Assembly: GCA_937958045.1 (NCBI GenBank)
Contig: CALFXL010000059.1
Coordinates: forward strand, 30,820-94,819
Length of the DNA: 64,000 nucleotides
From: an uncultured Opitutaceae bacterium
GTDB lineage: Bacteria > Verrucomicrobiota > Verrucomicrobiia > Opitutales > Opitutaceae
Reading direction: 5' to 3'
A program made the translations under genes and the position numbers. The notes under the pieces were generated by a model. That model saw nothing but the letters and a program-made list of their open reading frames with translations. It searched no databases and was not told the DNA's origin. Each line of letters opens with the position of its first letter. The stretch's first letter is position 1. Of this stretch, positions 23,083 to 32,038 are shown piece by piece.

Positions 23083-26000
23083 GCACGCCGGATTCGGCCC
23101 CGCCCTCCGGCTTCGCGGGGAGGCTGGCGGCGATTTTCATTCATTCGAAGCTGACCGTGCTGGTGGTCGCGCTGTCCGTCCTGCTCGGTATTTTCGCGGT
23201 GCTCCAGCTTCCGCGCGAAGAGGAGCCGCAGATCAAGGTGCCGATGATCGACGTGCTGGCTTCGCTGCCGGGCGGCTCGGCAGAGGAGGTGGAAAATCTC
23301 GTCACGCGTCCGCTTGAAAAACTGCTGTGGGAAATCCCGGGGGTGGAATACCTCTACTCCACCTCGAGTCCCGGCGGCAGCCTGATCGTGGTGCGCTACG
23401 AGGTCGGGACCGACATCGAGGCGGCGCTCGTCCGCCTCAATCAACGGCTGCACGCCCAGCTCGACCGGCTGCCGGCCGGTGTGGCGCCGCCGCTCGTGAA
23501 ACCGCGCACGATCGACGACGTGCCGGTGCTCGCGCTCACGCTGCACAGCGCCGTGCGGGATGCGTCTGCCCTGCGCGAGCTCGCGGCGCAGTTGGAGGAG
23601 GAAATCAAATCGCTGCCGCAGGTCGCCGAGACGACGCTCATCGGCGGCCAGAGCCGCGCGGTGCGCGTGCAGCTCGACCCAGCGGCGCTCGCCTCGCGCG
23701 GGCTCGATGCGGCGCAGGTCGTCGCTTCGTTGCAACAGGCCAATCGCCACGGGCAGGCCGGTTCGCGTCCGTTCGCCGGGCGGGAAGTGCTGATCGAGGC
23801 GGGTGGGTTTTTGCGCGACGCCCGCGAGATCGAATCGCTCGTGATCGGCGCGGTCGAGGCGCGGCCGGTTTATCTGCGCGATGTGGCGGCGGTCGTCGAT
23901 GGACCGGAGGAGGCGGTGAATTATGTCCTCCATGCCGCGGGCGGCCTCGACGGCGGCGTGGAAGCGGCCGTGACTATCAGCCTCGCGAAGCGGCCGGGCG
24001 CGAATGCGATCAGGGTCGTCAACGAGGTGCTCGCCAAGGTGGATTCGCTGCGCGGACGCCTGATCCCGGCCGATGTCGCCGTCGCGGTGACGCGCGATTA
24101 CGGCCACACGGCGGCGGAGAAGAGCAACGAGCTTCTGCTGCACATGGGCATCGCGGTTTTCGGCGTCGCCGTGCTCATCCTGTTGTTTCTCGGCTGGCGC
24201 GAATCGCTCGTGGTCATGCTGGCGATCCCGACGACGCTCGCGCTGACGCTGCTGGTTTTTTATCTCTACGGCTACACGCTCAATCGCATCACGCTCTTCG
24301 CGCTGATCTTCTCCATCGGCATACTGGTGGATGATGCGATCGTGGTGGTGGAAAACATCGTGCGCCATGCGCGCCTGCCCGGTGCGAAGGGGAGGGCGTT
24401 TTCGGAGATTGCGGTCGAGGCGGTAGCCGAGGTGGGCAACCCGACGATCCTCGCGACGTGGGCGGTGATCGCGGCGATCCTGCCGATGGCTTTTGTCGGC
24501 GGCTTGATGGGCCCCTACATGCGGCCGATCCCGATCGGGGCGACCGCGGCGATGGTGTTTTCGCTGCTGGTCGCGTTCACCGTCACGCCGTGGGCGGCGG
24601 TGCGCGTGCTGCGGCGTCATCTGGCGGCGCCGGTCCAGGCAGGCGCGGCGCCGGTCGATCACGATCATGCGCCCGACGATTTTCTCACGCGGCTTTATTT
24701 TCGGGTGATGCGTCCGCTGCTCGGCTCGGCGCGGTGGCGCGGAGCGTTTCTCGGAGGCATCGTCGCGTTGCTGGCGTTGTCGGTCGCGCTGGTGCCGCTC
24801 GGCGCGGTGAAGGTGAAAATGCTGCCCTTCGACAACAAGTCGGAGTTCCAGCTCGTGTTGAACACCGACGAAGGCACCACGCTGGAACAGACGGCGCGCA
24901 TCGCCCGCGAGATGGCCGACGCCGTGCGCGCCGAGCCGGAAGTGCGCGATGTGCAGATCTACGCAGGCACGGCCGCGCCCTTCAATTTCAACGGGCTGGT
25001 CCGCCACTCGTTCATGCGGCGCGGCCCGAATGTCGCCGACGTGCAGGTCAACCTCGTCGGCAAAGGTGAACGTTCCGACCAGAGCCACGCTATCGCCAAG
25101 CGCATCCGCCCGAAGGTCGCCGCCATCGCGGCGCGCCACGGAGCGGCGGTTGCTGTATCGGAAGTGCCGCCGGGGCCGCCGGTGTTGCAGACGCTCGTCG
25201 CGGAGATTTACGGGCCCGACGAAACCGCGCGGCAGGCGCTCGCGCGCGAGGTGCGCGCGATCATGGAGCGCACCGCCGGCGTGGTGGATGTCGACTGGTA
25301 TCTCGAGGCGGAACAACCGAAGGTCCGCTACGCGATCGACCGCCAGAAAGCCGCGCTCCACGGCATCGGCGAGGCGGCCATCGCGCAGACGATCGAGCTG
25401 GCCGCGCAGGGATGGCGTATCGACATTTTACATACAGAGGCCGGCCGCGAGCCGGTGCCGCTGGTCGTCGAGCTGCCGCAGGCGGCGCGATCCTCTCCGG
25501 AGGATCTGCTGGCGCTGCGCGTGCGCCCGGACCGCGATCCGCAGGCGCCGCTCGTGCCGCTGGGCGAGCTCGTGCGCATCGAGCGCACGACCGGCGAGCG
25601 CAGCCGTTACCACAAGAACTTGAAGCCGGTGACCTATGTGACCGCTGACGTGGCGGGCGAGGTGGAGAGCCCGGCGTACGCGCTTTTCGCCATGAACCGC
25701 GAACTGGCGAAGCTCGATGCGCGCGACTTCGGCGGCGCGTCCGCGAAGCTGCCGGTTTATCATCTCAACCAGCCGGTGGACGATCGCTCGCCCGCGCTGA
25801 AATGGGATGGCGAGTGGCACATCACGCTCGAGGTGTTTCGCGATCTCGGGCTGGCCTTCGCGGCGGTGCTCGCGCTGATCGCGATGCTGATGGTCGGCTG
25901 GTTTCGCAGCTACGTGACGCCGCTCGTGGTGATGGCGGCGATCCCGTTTTCGCTCATCGGCATCCTCCCGGCGCATTGGGCGCTCGGGGCATTTTTCACG

Positions 26001-26327
26001 GCCACCTCGATGATCGGTTTCATGGCGGGCGCGGGCATCGTGGTGAGAAACTCGATCATCCTCGTGGACTTCATTGAGCTGCGGCGTTCGCACGGCCTGC
26101 CGTTGCACGAGGCGGTGATCGAGGCGGGCGCGGTGCGTTTTCGCCCGATGCTGCTCACGGCGCTCGCGGTTGTGGTCGGCGCGAGCGTGATCTTGGCCGA
26201 TCCGATTTTCCAGGGGCTCGCCATCAGCCTGATGTTTGGCGAAATCGCCTCGCTGCTCATCAGCCGCCTCGCCGTGCCGGTGCTCTACTTCATGGCGGTG
26301 CGGCGCGAGCGGAAATCGTTGTCATGA
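23079..26327 (+). CDS. RND efflux pump, inner-membrane subunit
   Basis: 1082 residues, AcrB/MexB superfamily. N-terminal helix at about residues 20-42, then LPREEEPQIKVPMIDV, GGSAEEVENLVTRPLEKLL, a central helix block with ILFSIGILVDDAIVVVENIVRHAR (helix 4 with the paired Asp of proton transport) and a second block ending in MAGAGIVVRNSIILVDFIELRRS. It exports a substrate using the proton gradient, as a trimer. The EEEPQI subclass differs from the CusA-type pump at 47253. The substrate is unknown; the rhodanese and ArsR context suggests a sulfur-related or thiol-reactive compound. Start coupled to the adaptor stop. Confidence 0.94.
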   Translation: MSTPDSAPPSGFAGRLAAIFIHSKLTVLVVALSVLLGIFAVLQLPREEEPQIKVPMIDVLASLPGGSAEEVENLVTRPLEKLLWEIPGVEYLYSTSSPGGSLIVVRYEVGTDIEAALVRLNQRLHAQLDRLPAGVAPPLVKPRTIDDVPVLALTLHSAVRDASALRELAAQLEEEIKSLPQVAETTLIGGQSRAVRVQLDPAALASRGLDAAQVVASLQQANRHGQAGSRPFAGREVLIEAGGFLRDAREIESLVIGAVEARPVYLRDVAAVVDGPEEAVNYVLHAAGGLDGGVEAAVTISLAKRPGANAIRVVNEVLAKVDSLRGRLIPADVAVAVTRDYGHTAAEKSNELLLHMGIAVFGVAVLILLFLGWRESLVVMLAIPTTLALTLLVFYLYGYTLNRITLFALIFSIGILVDDAIVVVENIVRHARLPGAKGRAFSEIAVEAVAEVGNPTILATWAVIAAILPMAFVGGLMGPYMRPIPIGATAAMVFSLLVAFTVTPWAAVRVLRRHLAAPVQAGAAPVDHDHAPDDFLTRLYFRVMRPLLGSARWRGAFLGGIVALLALSVALVPLGAVKVKMLPFDNKSEFQLVLNTDEGTTLEQTARIAREMADAVRAEPEVRDVQIYAGTAAPFNFNGLVRHSFMRRGPNVADVQVNLVGKGERSDQSHAIAKRIRPKVAAIAARHGAAVAVSEVPPGPPVLQTLVAEIYGPDETARQALAREVRAIMERTAGVVDVDWYLEAEQPKVRYAIDRQKAALHGIGEAAIAQTIELAAQGWRIDILHTEAGREPVPLVVELPQAARSSPEDLLALRVRPDRDPQAPLVPLGELVRIERTTGERSRYHKNLKPVTYVTADVAGEVESPAYALFAMNRELAKLDARDFGGASAKLPVYHLNQPVDDRSPALKWDGEWHITLEVFRDLGLAFAAVLALIAMLMVGWFRSYVTPLVVMAAIPFSLIGILPAHWALGAFFTATSMIGFMAGAGIVVRNSIILVDFIELRRSHGLPLHEAVIEAGAVRFRPMLLTALAVVVGASVILADPIFQGLAISLMFGEIASLLISRLAVPVLYFMAVRRERKSLS

Positions 26328-26713
26328 AAATCCTGATACTTGTCCTCGGCGCGGCGCTGGCCGGCTGGCTGTTCATGCGTTCGCGTCCGACGGCCGGACT
26401 CACGCCGGCGGAGATCGCGCGGCGCGTGGCGGCGGGCGAGGCGATCCTGATCGACGTGCGCGAGCCGGACGAATGGGCGTCGGGCGTGGCCGCTCCGGCG
26501 CGGCTGCTGCCGCTGAGCGATCTGCGCGGCGGGCGCCGGCAGTGGCAGGCGGTGCTGGAGAAAAACCGCGACAAGGAGCTGATCTTTTATTGTCGCTCGG
26601 GGAACCGTTCGGGACAGGCGGCCGCGTTGCTGGCAGGCGAAGGTTTCCGCACCGCCAACGGCGGTTCGTTTGCGCGCTGGCGAAACGCCGGCCAGCCGGT
26701 GCGCGATCCGTGA
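26324..26713 (+). CDS. Membrane-anchored single-domain rhodanese
   Basis: 129 residues. An N-terminal hydrophobic helix (MKILILVLGAALAGWLFM) anchors or exports the protein, followed by one rhodanese domain: EAILIDVREPDEWASG, then the active loop FYCRSGNRSGQAAALL with catalytic Cys90, and GGSFARWRNAGQPV at the end. Such proteins carry persulfide sulfur on the Cys and pass it to an acceptor. The start overlaps the RND pump stop (ATGA), so it belongs to the same operon as last gene. Its presence supports a reactive-sulfur role for the operon. Confidence 0.92.
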   Translation: MKILILVLGAALAGWLFMRSRPTAGLTPAEIARRVAAGEAILIDVREPDEWASGVAAPARLLPLSDLRGGRRQWQAVLEKNRDKELIFYCRSGNRSGQAAALLAGEGFRTANGGSFARWRNAGQPVRDP

Positions 26714-27100
26714 AGGCGGGCGGCGGTTTCCCCATGGTGGAGACGATGCCGGCCGCGAAGCTTGTCATGGCCGTGGACCGGCCATGGAATGCCAGCATGA
26801 GCACGTCCGATCCCTGCGCCTCGAACTGGCCCTGCTGGCATGATTGCCGGCACGCCGAGCCGCTGCCAGCCGACGGCTGGGTGTGGTGCTCGCGCGACGC
26901 GAAGGCGCCGAGGCATCGCACGGTCAGGCTGGCGCGGGAATGCCGCTGGTTTTCGGCGCGGGCGGTGGTGAAGGCGCCGGATCTTCTGACGCGGGCGGCG
27001 GAGGGATGCTGAGCCCGCAAGCGGACGGGCCGGGGGAGGGTGCCGGACGATGAAAATTTGAGTTCGGCACCGGGCGGGCGCTGCGTTTTGTTGGGCGGCC
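26714..27100. other. Gene-free stretch between the RND operon and the AAA+ gene
   Basis: 387 bp without a credible gene. Open frames exist in several phases because the sequence is GC-rich, but none has recognisable motifs or a plausible start. One small inverted repeat CATGGCCG/CGGCCATG occurs near 26767-26787. It might be the remains of a lost gene. Confidence 0.4.
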
Positions 27101-28422
27101 ATGTCCGACGTCTTCGATTCACCGCTGATTCCCGCCGGGTTGCGTGAGGCGCTGCGTTTCTCTCCTGGCAATGTGCCGCTGCTCGTGCATGCGGGCGACG
27201 CGGTGCTCAAGGTCGGCGGTCTCGCGGAGGCCGAGGCGTTGTTCAAACGCGCGCTCTCGATCGATGGCGGCGACGTTTTTCCAGCAGGGCTCGGACAACC
27301 TCGCGCTGGTGCTGGTGGAATCGATCACGAAGACGGCGGCCGCCCCGGCGCGCGCGCTGGCGCTTCACGCCCGGCTGGCGCTCAAGGCCGGCGAACCGCG
27401 GCTGGCGGCGCAGCTTTTCTCGCGTATCCGTGAATCGGATACGTCATTCTCTGCCCCCGAGCTCGAGCAGGCGCTGGGAAATTATCTGCCGAGGCGGCCC
27501 TCGCCGTCGCTGCCGCCCAAGGCGATCCCGCCCCCCGCCGGGAGAGGCGGCGGCGGAGCTGGAGAAGCCGGGGCTGACCTTCGATGACGTGGGCGGCATG
27601 GAGCGGGTGAAGGAGGAGATCCGCATGAAGATCATCCTTCCGCTGAAGCAGCCGGAGCTGTTCAAGGCGTACGGCAAGAAGGCCGGAGGCGGGATCCTGC
27701 TCTACGGGCCGCCGGGTTGCGGCAAGACGTTCCTGGCGCGGGCGACGGCCGGCGAGGTCAACGCCGGCTTCCTCGCCGTCGGCATCAGCGACGTGCTCGA
27801 CATGTGGATCGGCCAGAGCGAAAAAAACCTGCACGCGCTCTTCGAGCAGGCGCGCACGCACCGGCCCTGCGTTTTGTTTTTCGACGAAGTGGATGCGCTC
27901 GGCGCGAACCGCACCGACATGCTCAAGAGCGGCGGCCGGCAGATGATCAACCAGTTGCTCTCGGAGCTGGACGGCGTGAACGCGTCGAACGAAGGTGTGC
28001 TCGTCCTCGCGGCGACCAATGCGCCGTGGCATCTAGATCCGGCGTTTCGCCGGCCGGGGCGTTTCGACCGCATCATCTTCGTGCCGCCGCCCGATGCGCC
28101 GGCGCGCGCGGCGATCCTGCGGCTGATGCTGCGCGGCAAGCCGGTCGAGACGGTGGATTTCGACGCGGTTGCCAGGAAGACCGAAGGCTTTTCCGGCGCG
28201 GATTTGAAGGCCGTGGTCGATCTCGCGGTGGAGGCGAAGCTCGCCGAGGCGATGAAGACCGGCAAAATCGCGCCGATCGGCGGCCGGGATCTGCTGGAGG
28301 CGGCGAAACGGCACAAGCCGACGGTGCGCGACTGGTTCGACACGGCGCGCAACTACGCGCTCTACGCGAACCAGAGCGGTCTGTACGACGACATCCTCGC
28401 GCATCTGAAGATATCCAAATGA
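27101..28422 (+). pseudogene. AAA+ ATPase with N-terminal TPR-like region, broken by two +1 frameshifts
   Basis: Three overlapping frames join into one protein of about 439 residues. Frame one starts MSDVFDSPLIPAGLREAL and ends at a T5 run (27276-27280); dropping one T gives ...DGGDVFQQGSDNLALVL in the next frame. That frame ends at a C6 run (27531-27536); dropping one C continues into EAAAELEKPGLTFDDVGG. The rest is an intact AAA module: Walker A GPPGCGKT, Walker B VLFFDEVDA and the arginine-finger region FRRPGRFDR, like CDC48/FtsH ATPases. Both lesions are single extra bases in homopolymers, so sequencing error or recent inactivation are both possible. The stop overlaps the next start (ATGA). 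Confidence 0.8.
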
Positions 28423-29720
28423 GTCATCGCCTCGATCGTGCGCAGTTGTTGTTGCAGCAGTCTCGTCCCGCCGACGCCGAACGCGAAGCCATGCTCGCGC
28501 CCGCCGAGGATCCCGATTCGCCGCGCGGGCATGCGTACCTCGCGCTGAGCCGCATCGATCAGCAAAAAAACGCCGGTGCGCTGGAGGCCGCGGAGCGCGC
28601 GGTCGCATTGTCGCCCGCCGATCCGTTCAGCCATCACATCCTCGCGGTGGTGCTGCACCGGCTCGATCGCGGGAAGGCGCCGCTGGCGGCGATCGAGGAG
28701 GCGATCCGGCTCGATCCGGAGAACGAGGCGCATTTCGCGGTGCTGGCGGGCATCCGGCTCGGCCTGCGCGACTGGAAGGCGGCGCTCGCGGCCGCGGAGA
28801 GGGGGCTCGCGCTCAATCCCGAGGATGTGCAATGCGCGAATCTCCGCTCGATGGCGCTGGTGCGGCTCGGGCGGAAGGAGGAGGCGATGGAGACGGTCGA
28901 TTTCGCGGTGGAGCGCGCGCCGGAAAACGCGTGGTCGCACGCGAACCAGGGGTGGAACTTTCTCCACCGGAACGACCCGAAGCGCGCGCAGGGGCATTTT
29001 CGCGAAGCGCTGCGCCTGGAGCCCGACATGGAGTGCGCGCGGCAGGGCATGCTCGAGGCGCTCAAGGCGCGGAACCCGGTTTATCGCGGCATGCTGGCGT
29101 ATTTCCTGTGGATGGGCCGGCAGAGCGCGAAGCTGCAATGGGCGTTCGTGATCGGCACGTATTTGATTTCCCGATACATCGGAGGGCTGACGCCGGACGA
29201 TCGCGGCCTGGGCTGGGCGACGTGGCCGGTGGTGATCGGGTTTTATCTCTTTATCTATCTCTCTTGGACGGCGGCGCCGATGTTCAACCTGCTGCTGCAC
29301 TTCGACCGGTTCGGCCGGCTGGTGCTTTCGCGCGACGAGCGGCGGGCCACGAATTGGTTCGGGGCGTGCGTGTTGTTGATCGCGGCCTCGTGCGTGTGGT
29401 GGGCGGCGGGCAACGAGCTGGGCGTTTTTGGCGCGATCGCGAGCGCGATGCTTTCGGTGTGCGTGGCGGTCACGTTTTACCGGACGGGGAGAAAGCGCGT
29501 CGGTTTTGGCGTCGCGACGGCGGTGCTGGCGGCGATCGCGCTGGGCGGCTTCGTGCTGCTGCTGCGCGGAGACGACGCCAGCAGGCGCTCGGCGCGGATG
29601 AGGCACACACAGTTGGAGCCGTCCTGCGTTTCGAGCCATTGCGGCCGCAGCGATTTGAACTCCTTGTTCATCGCGCGCTGCAACTCGCCGACTTCGATCA
29701 CGACGATGCCGTGCGGTTGA
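28419..29720 (+). CDS. TPR-repeat membrane protein with abnormal C terminus
   Basis: 433 residues. N-terminal half: tandem TPR motifs, for example AYLALSRIDQQKNAGALEAAERAVALSPADP and ENEAHFAVLAGIRLGLRDWKAAL. C-terminal half: several membrane helices (about residues 220-390, including IGFYLFIYLSWTAAPMFNLLL and VLAAIALGGFVLLLRG). The last 45 or so residues, from about 29575, are translated from the antisense strand of prmB and contain several Cys, unlike the rest, so the natural stop seems lost. It is coupled (ATGA) to the AAA+ gene and probably works with it, for instance as membrane partner. Confidence 0.75.
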   Translation: MSHRLDRAQLLLQQSRPADAEREAMLAPAEDPDSPRGHAYLALSRIDQQKNAGALEAAERAVALSPADPFSHHILAVVLHRLDRGKAPLAAIEEAIRLDPENEAHFAVLAGIRLGLRDWKAALAAAERGLALNPEDVQCANLRSMALVRLGRKEEAMETVDFAVERAPENAWSHANQGWNFLHRNDPKRAQGHFREALRLEPDMECARQGMLEALKARNPVYRGMLAYFLWMGRQSAKLQWAFVIGTYLISRYIGGLTPDDRGLGWATWPVVIGFYLFIYLSWTAAPMFNLLLHFDRFGRLVLSRDERRATNWFGACVLLIAASCVWWAAGNELGVFGAIASAMLSVCVAVTFYRTGRKRVGFGVATAVLAAIALGGFVLLLRGDDASRRSARMRHTQLEPSCVSSHCGRSDLNSLFIARCNSPTSITTMPCG

Positions 29721-30490
29721 AGGCGCTCGCGAGCTTGCACGAGGAGACGGCGGATGATGTCGAGACCGTCTTTGCCGCCATCGAGCGCCATGCGGGGTTC
29801 CTTCTGAAATTCGACGGGCAGGTTGTCGCAGATGTCGCTCGGTTCGTACGGCGGATTGCTGAGAATGACGTCGTATTTGACGGGCGCGACCGAGGCGAAG
29901 ACATCGCTGCGATGAAGCGTGACGCGGCGCGCGAGCTTGTGCGCTTTGACGTTGATCGCGGCGACTTCGAGCGCGGCGGGCGAGAGATCGATAGCGTCGA
30001 TTTTTGCCTGCGGGAACTCGTGCGCGAGCAGGATCGCAAGACAGCCTGAACCGGTGCAGACATCGACGGCGCGCGTCACGCGCTGGCCGGGCGGCAGGAA
30101 GTCCGCGAGCGTGGGGATGAGTTCGAGAAAATAGGAACGCGGGATGATGACACGCTCGTCCACGTAGAAACGATGTTCGCCGAGCCAGGCTTCGCGCGTG
30201 AGGTAGCCGGCGGGCGTGCGGTCGATGGCCCGTTTGGCGAGGATCTGGCGAAGCGCGATGCGTTGTGCGGGCGAGAGCGGTTGGTCGAGAACGTCCGGAT
30301 CGCTGTCGAGCGGCCAGTCGAGCGTGCGCAGAAACAAATACAGCGCCTCGTCGTGCGCGGACGTCGCGACCTGCCCGAGCGCGAGCTCCGCTTGTTGGTA
30401 AACGGATTCGGCGAACGCCAGCCACGCGCGCAGCGTGGCGAGTTGCGACGTCGGCGGCAGCGAGGTGAGCGAGCGGACTTTTTTCTTCAC
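29477..30490 (-). CDS. prmB: Ribosomal protein L3 glutamine methyltransferase (PrmB-type), C-terminally extended
   Basis: 337 residues from the GTG at 30490, which overlaps the stop of the M50 gene (GTGA). N-terminal helical domain, then the SAM motif DVCTGSGC (143-150) and the catalytic NPPYEP (212-217), with IPRSYFLELI before it as in PrmB. The enzyme methylates a Gln of ribosomal protein L3; HemK/PrmC-type release-factor methylation is the alternative. The family ends near CVCLIRAERL; here about 30 more residues (Ser/Pro/Thr-rich) are read from antisense to the TPR gene, so the original stop has probably been lost at the junction near 29580. Confidence 0.85.
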   Translation of the reverse strand: MKKKVRSLTSLPPTSQLATLRAWLAFAESVYQQAELALGQVATSAHDEALYLFLRTLDWPLDSDPDVLDQPLSPAQRIALRQILAKRAIDRTPAGYLTREAWLGEHRFYVDERVIIPRSYFLELIPTLADFLPPGQRVTRAVDVCTGSGCLAILLAHEFPQAKIDAIDLSPAALEVAAINVKAHKLARRVTLHRSDVFASVAPVKYDVILSNPPYEPSDICDNLPVEFQKEPRMALDGGKDGLDIIRRLLVQARERLQPHGIVVIEVGELQRAMNKEFKSLRPQWLETQDGSNCVCLIRAERLLASSPRSSSTKPPSAIAASTAVATPKPTRFLPVR

Positions 30491-31122
30491 GAGAAGAGCG
30501 TGATGATCGTGCCGAATGGCTGCATGGCTGCGCGGATCATCCAGAAGAGCGCGCTGCGGGCCTGCGGGATGTTGATGAGCACCATCAGGATGATCCAACC
30601 GAAGCGGGCGAAGTTAATGTAGGTCGTCTCGCTCATGCCGAACCAGTACATAAGGAACTTCGAGCCATCGAGCGGCGGCACCGGCAGGAGATTGAAGATC
30701 ATCAGGCTCACGTTGATCTGGATGACCAGCAGGAGCAGCGAAAGAAACTCATGGCCGGGCCAGAAACGCAGCGAAAGTCCGGTCACGACTGCCGCGAGCA
30801 ACGCGAGCAGGAGATTCATGCCGGGGCCGGCGATGGTGACCCACGCGCGGTCGGCGGTTTTGGGAAGATTATACGGATTGATGATGACGGGCTTGGCCCA
30901 GCCCACGATCGGGAAACCGCCGAGAATGCCGATCAGCGGGATGATCACAGTACCGAACAGATCGATGTGCACCAGCGGGTTGAGCGACACGCGACCTTGC
31001 GAACGCGGCGTATTGTCACCGAGCCGATCGGCCATGGCGGCGTGACCCCATTCGTGCACCGTCAGGCTTGCGATGACGATGAGGTAGGCGATCAGGCTGT
31101 TGTAAAGCTGGACTGTATTCAT
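30487..31122 (-). CDS. M50 (site-2 protease family) zinc metalloprotease
   Basis: 211 residues, polytopic. The zinc motif HEWGH is at residues 23-27 and the second motif NLLPVPPLDGSK provides Asp152, so the active site is complete. There is no PDZ domain, which puts it in the small-membrane M50 group (SpoIVFB/YwhC-like minimal form). It cleaves membrane-bound substrates within the bilayer; the substrate is unknown. Its stop overlaps the prmB start, and the rhomboid-like gene lies 21 nt upstream on the same strand, so the three probably form one transcript. Confidence 0.93.
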   Translation of the reverse strand: MNTVQLYNSLIAYLIVIASLTVHEWGHAAMADRLGDNTPRSQGRVSLNPLVHIDLFGTVIIPLIGILGGFPIVGWAKPVIINPYNLPKTADRAWVTIAGPGMNLLLALLAAVVTGLSLRFWPGHEFLSLLLLVIQINVSLMIFNLLPVPPLDGSKFLMYWFGMSETTYINFARFGWIILMVLINIPQARSALFWMIRAAMQPFGTIITLFS

Positions 31123-31143
31123 GAAACAACTACGTGCGACAGA

Positions 31144-31941
31144 TCACGATTGTCCCGCGGGCGGCGGGGGAGTGGCCGGGCGGCGGCTCGGCAGGTGGTC
31201 GGCGCAATAGCACTGATCGTCGGCGGCGTAGCGGAAATCGAGCATGGGGTCGGTGAGATCGGTGCGACCGCAAACGACGCAGGTATGGCGGGGTTCTCGG
31301 GTTTCGGTTGCCTCGGCGACGCGTCGCACCTGGCGACGTCCGGTCTGGCGGACCGAGCGGAGCATGTCGCCGGCGAAAAACAGGAGGAAGTTTCCGACGA
31401 CGGCGATGATCGCGAGTTTGTCGGCGCGTCCGCCGACGGCGAAGGCATACCCGTAACCAATCCATGCGATTAGCGCGAGCCACTTGATCTTCACCGGAAG
31501 GATGAAGAAGAGCAGCAGCTCGAAATTGGGATGAAGGCGCGCGAAAGCCAAAAAGACCGAACCGCCGATGAAGAGATTGGTGGCGGCGGAATGCGGCGAG
31601 AAGAATGACAGACCGACGGTGAGAGCCCAGCCGGTGAGGAGAAAAAGATTGTAGCGCAGCGCGCCCCACTGGTGCTCAAGCGCGGTGCCATAGAGGTAAA
31701 AAAGATAAAGCGCGAAGGCGATGAAGAGCCATCCTTGCGCCGGGGGGATGAACACGAAGGAGAACAAGCGCCACCATTCGCCGGCGAGCACCTGCGACGG
31801 GATGAGCAGCAGGAAATTCGGATCGATCAGCCCCAGCATCGAGGTGAGCAGCACAAACACCTGCCCGATCACGATGAACAGGGAGATATTGGTGATGGCG
31901 TAAGGCTCGAGGCGGCGGCCGAGTCGATAAGTCCAGGACAT
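31144..31941 (-). CDS. Rhomboid-like membrane protein with C-terminal zinc-binding segment
   Basis: 265 residues. About six hydrophobic helices occupy residues 15-190 with rhomboid/derlin-like features: NFLLLIPSQVLAGEWWRLFSFVFIPP, GTALEHQWGALRYNLFLL and FIGGSVFLAFARLHP where the protease GxSG would be. The cytosolic tail has CVVCGRTDL and CYCADH, a probable zinc ribbon. The GGSV replacing GxSG and the lack of an obvious catalytic His suggest a non-proteolytic relative. It is encoded just before an M50 protease, so a role in membrane-protein handling is a reasonable guess. Confidence 0.72.
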   Translation of the reverse strand: MSWTYRLGRRLEPYAITNISLFIVIGQVFVLLTSMLGLIDPNFLLLIPSQVLAGEWWRLFSFVFIPPAQGWLFIAFALYLFYLYGTALEHQWGALRYNLFLLTGWALTVGLSFFSPHSAATNLFIGGSVFLAFARLHPNFELLLFFILPVKIKWLALIAWIGYGYAFAVGGRADKLAIIAVVGNFLLFFAGDMLRSVRQTGRRQVRRVAEATETREPRHTCVVCGRTDLTDPMLDFRYAADDQCYCADHLPSRRPATPPPPAGQS

Positions 31942-32038
31942 GGGCGCAACGTTCTAGGGCGATTCCCCGCAATTCAACCGCGAATGGCGCGAAGTTTTGT
32001 TCCTGCACGCACGCGCGGAAGCGGGCGTGTGCGACGGT

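Noticed and set aside
26714..27012. Open frame with a Cys-rich stretch after the rhodanese gene
   Set aside because: No start with a ribosome-binding site, no recognisable family, and overlapping open frames in other phases; treated as non-coding.
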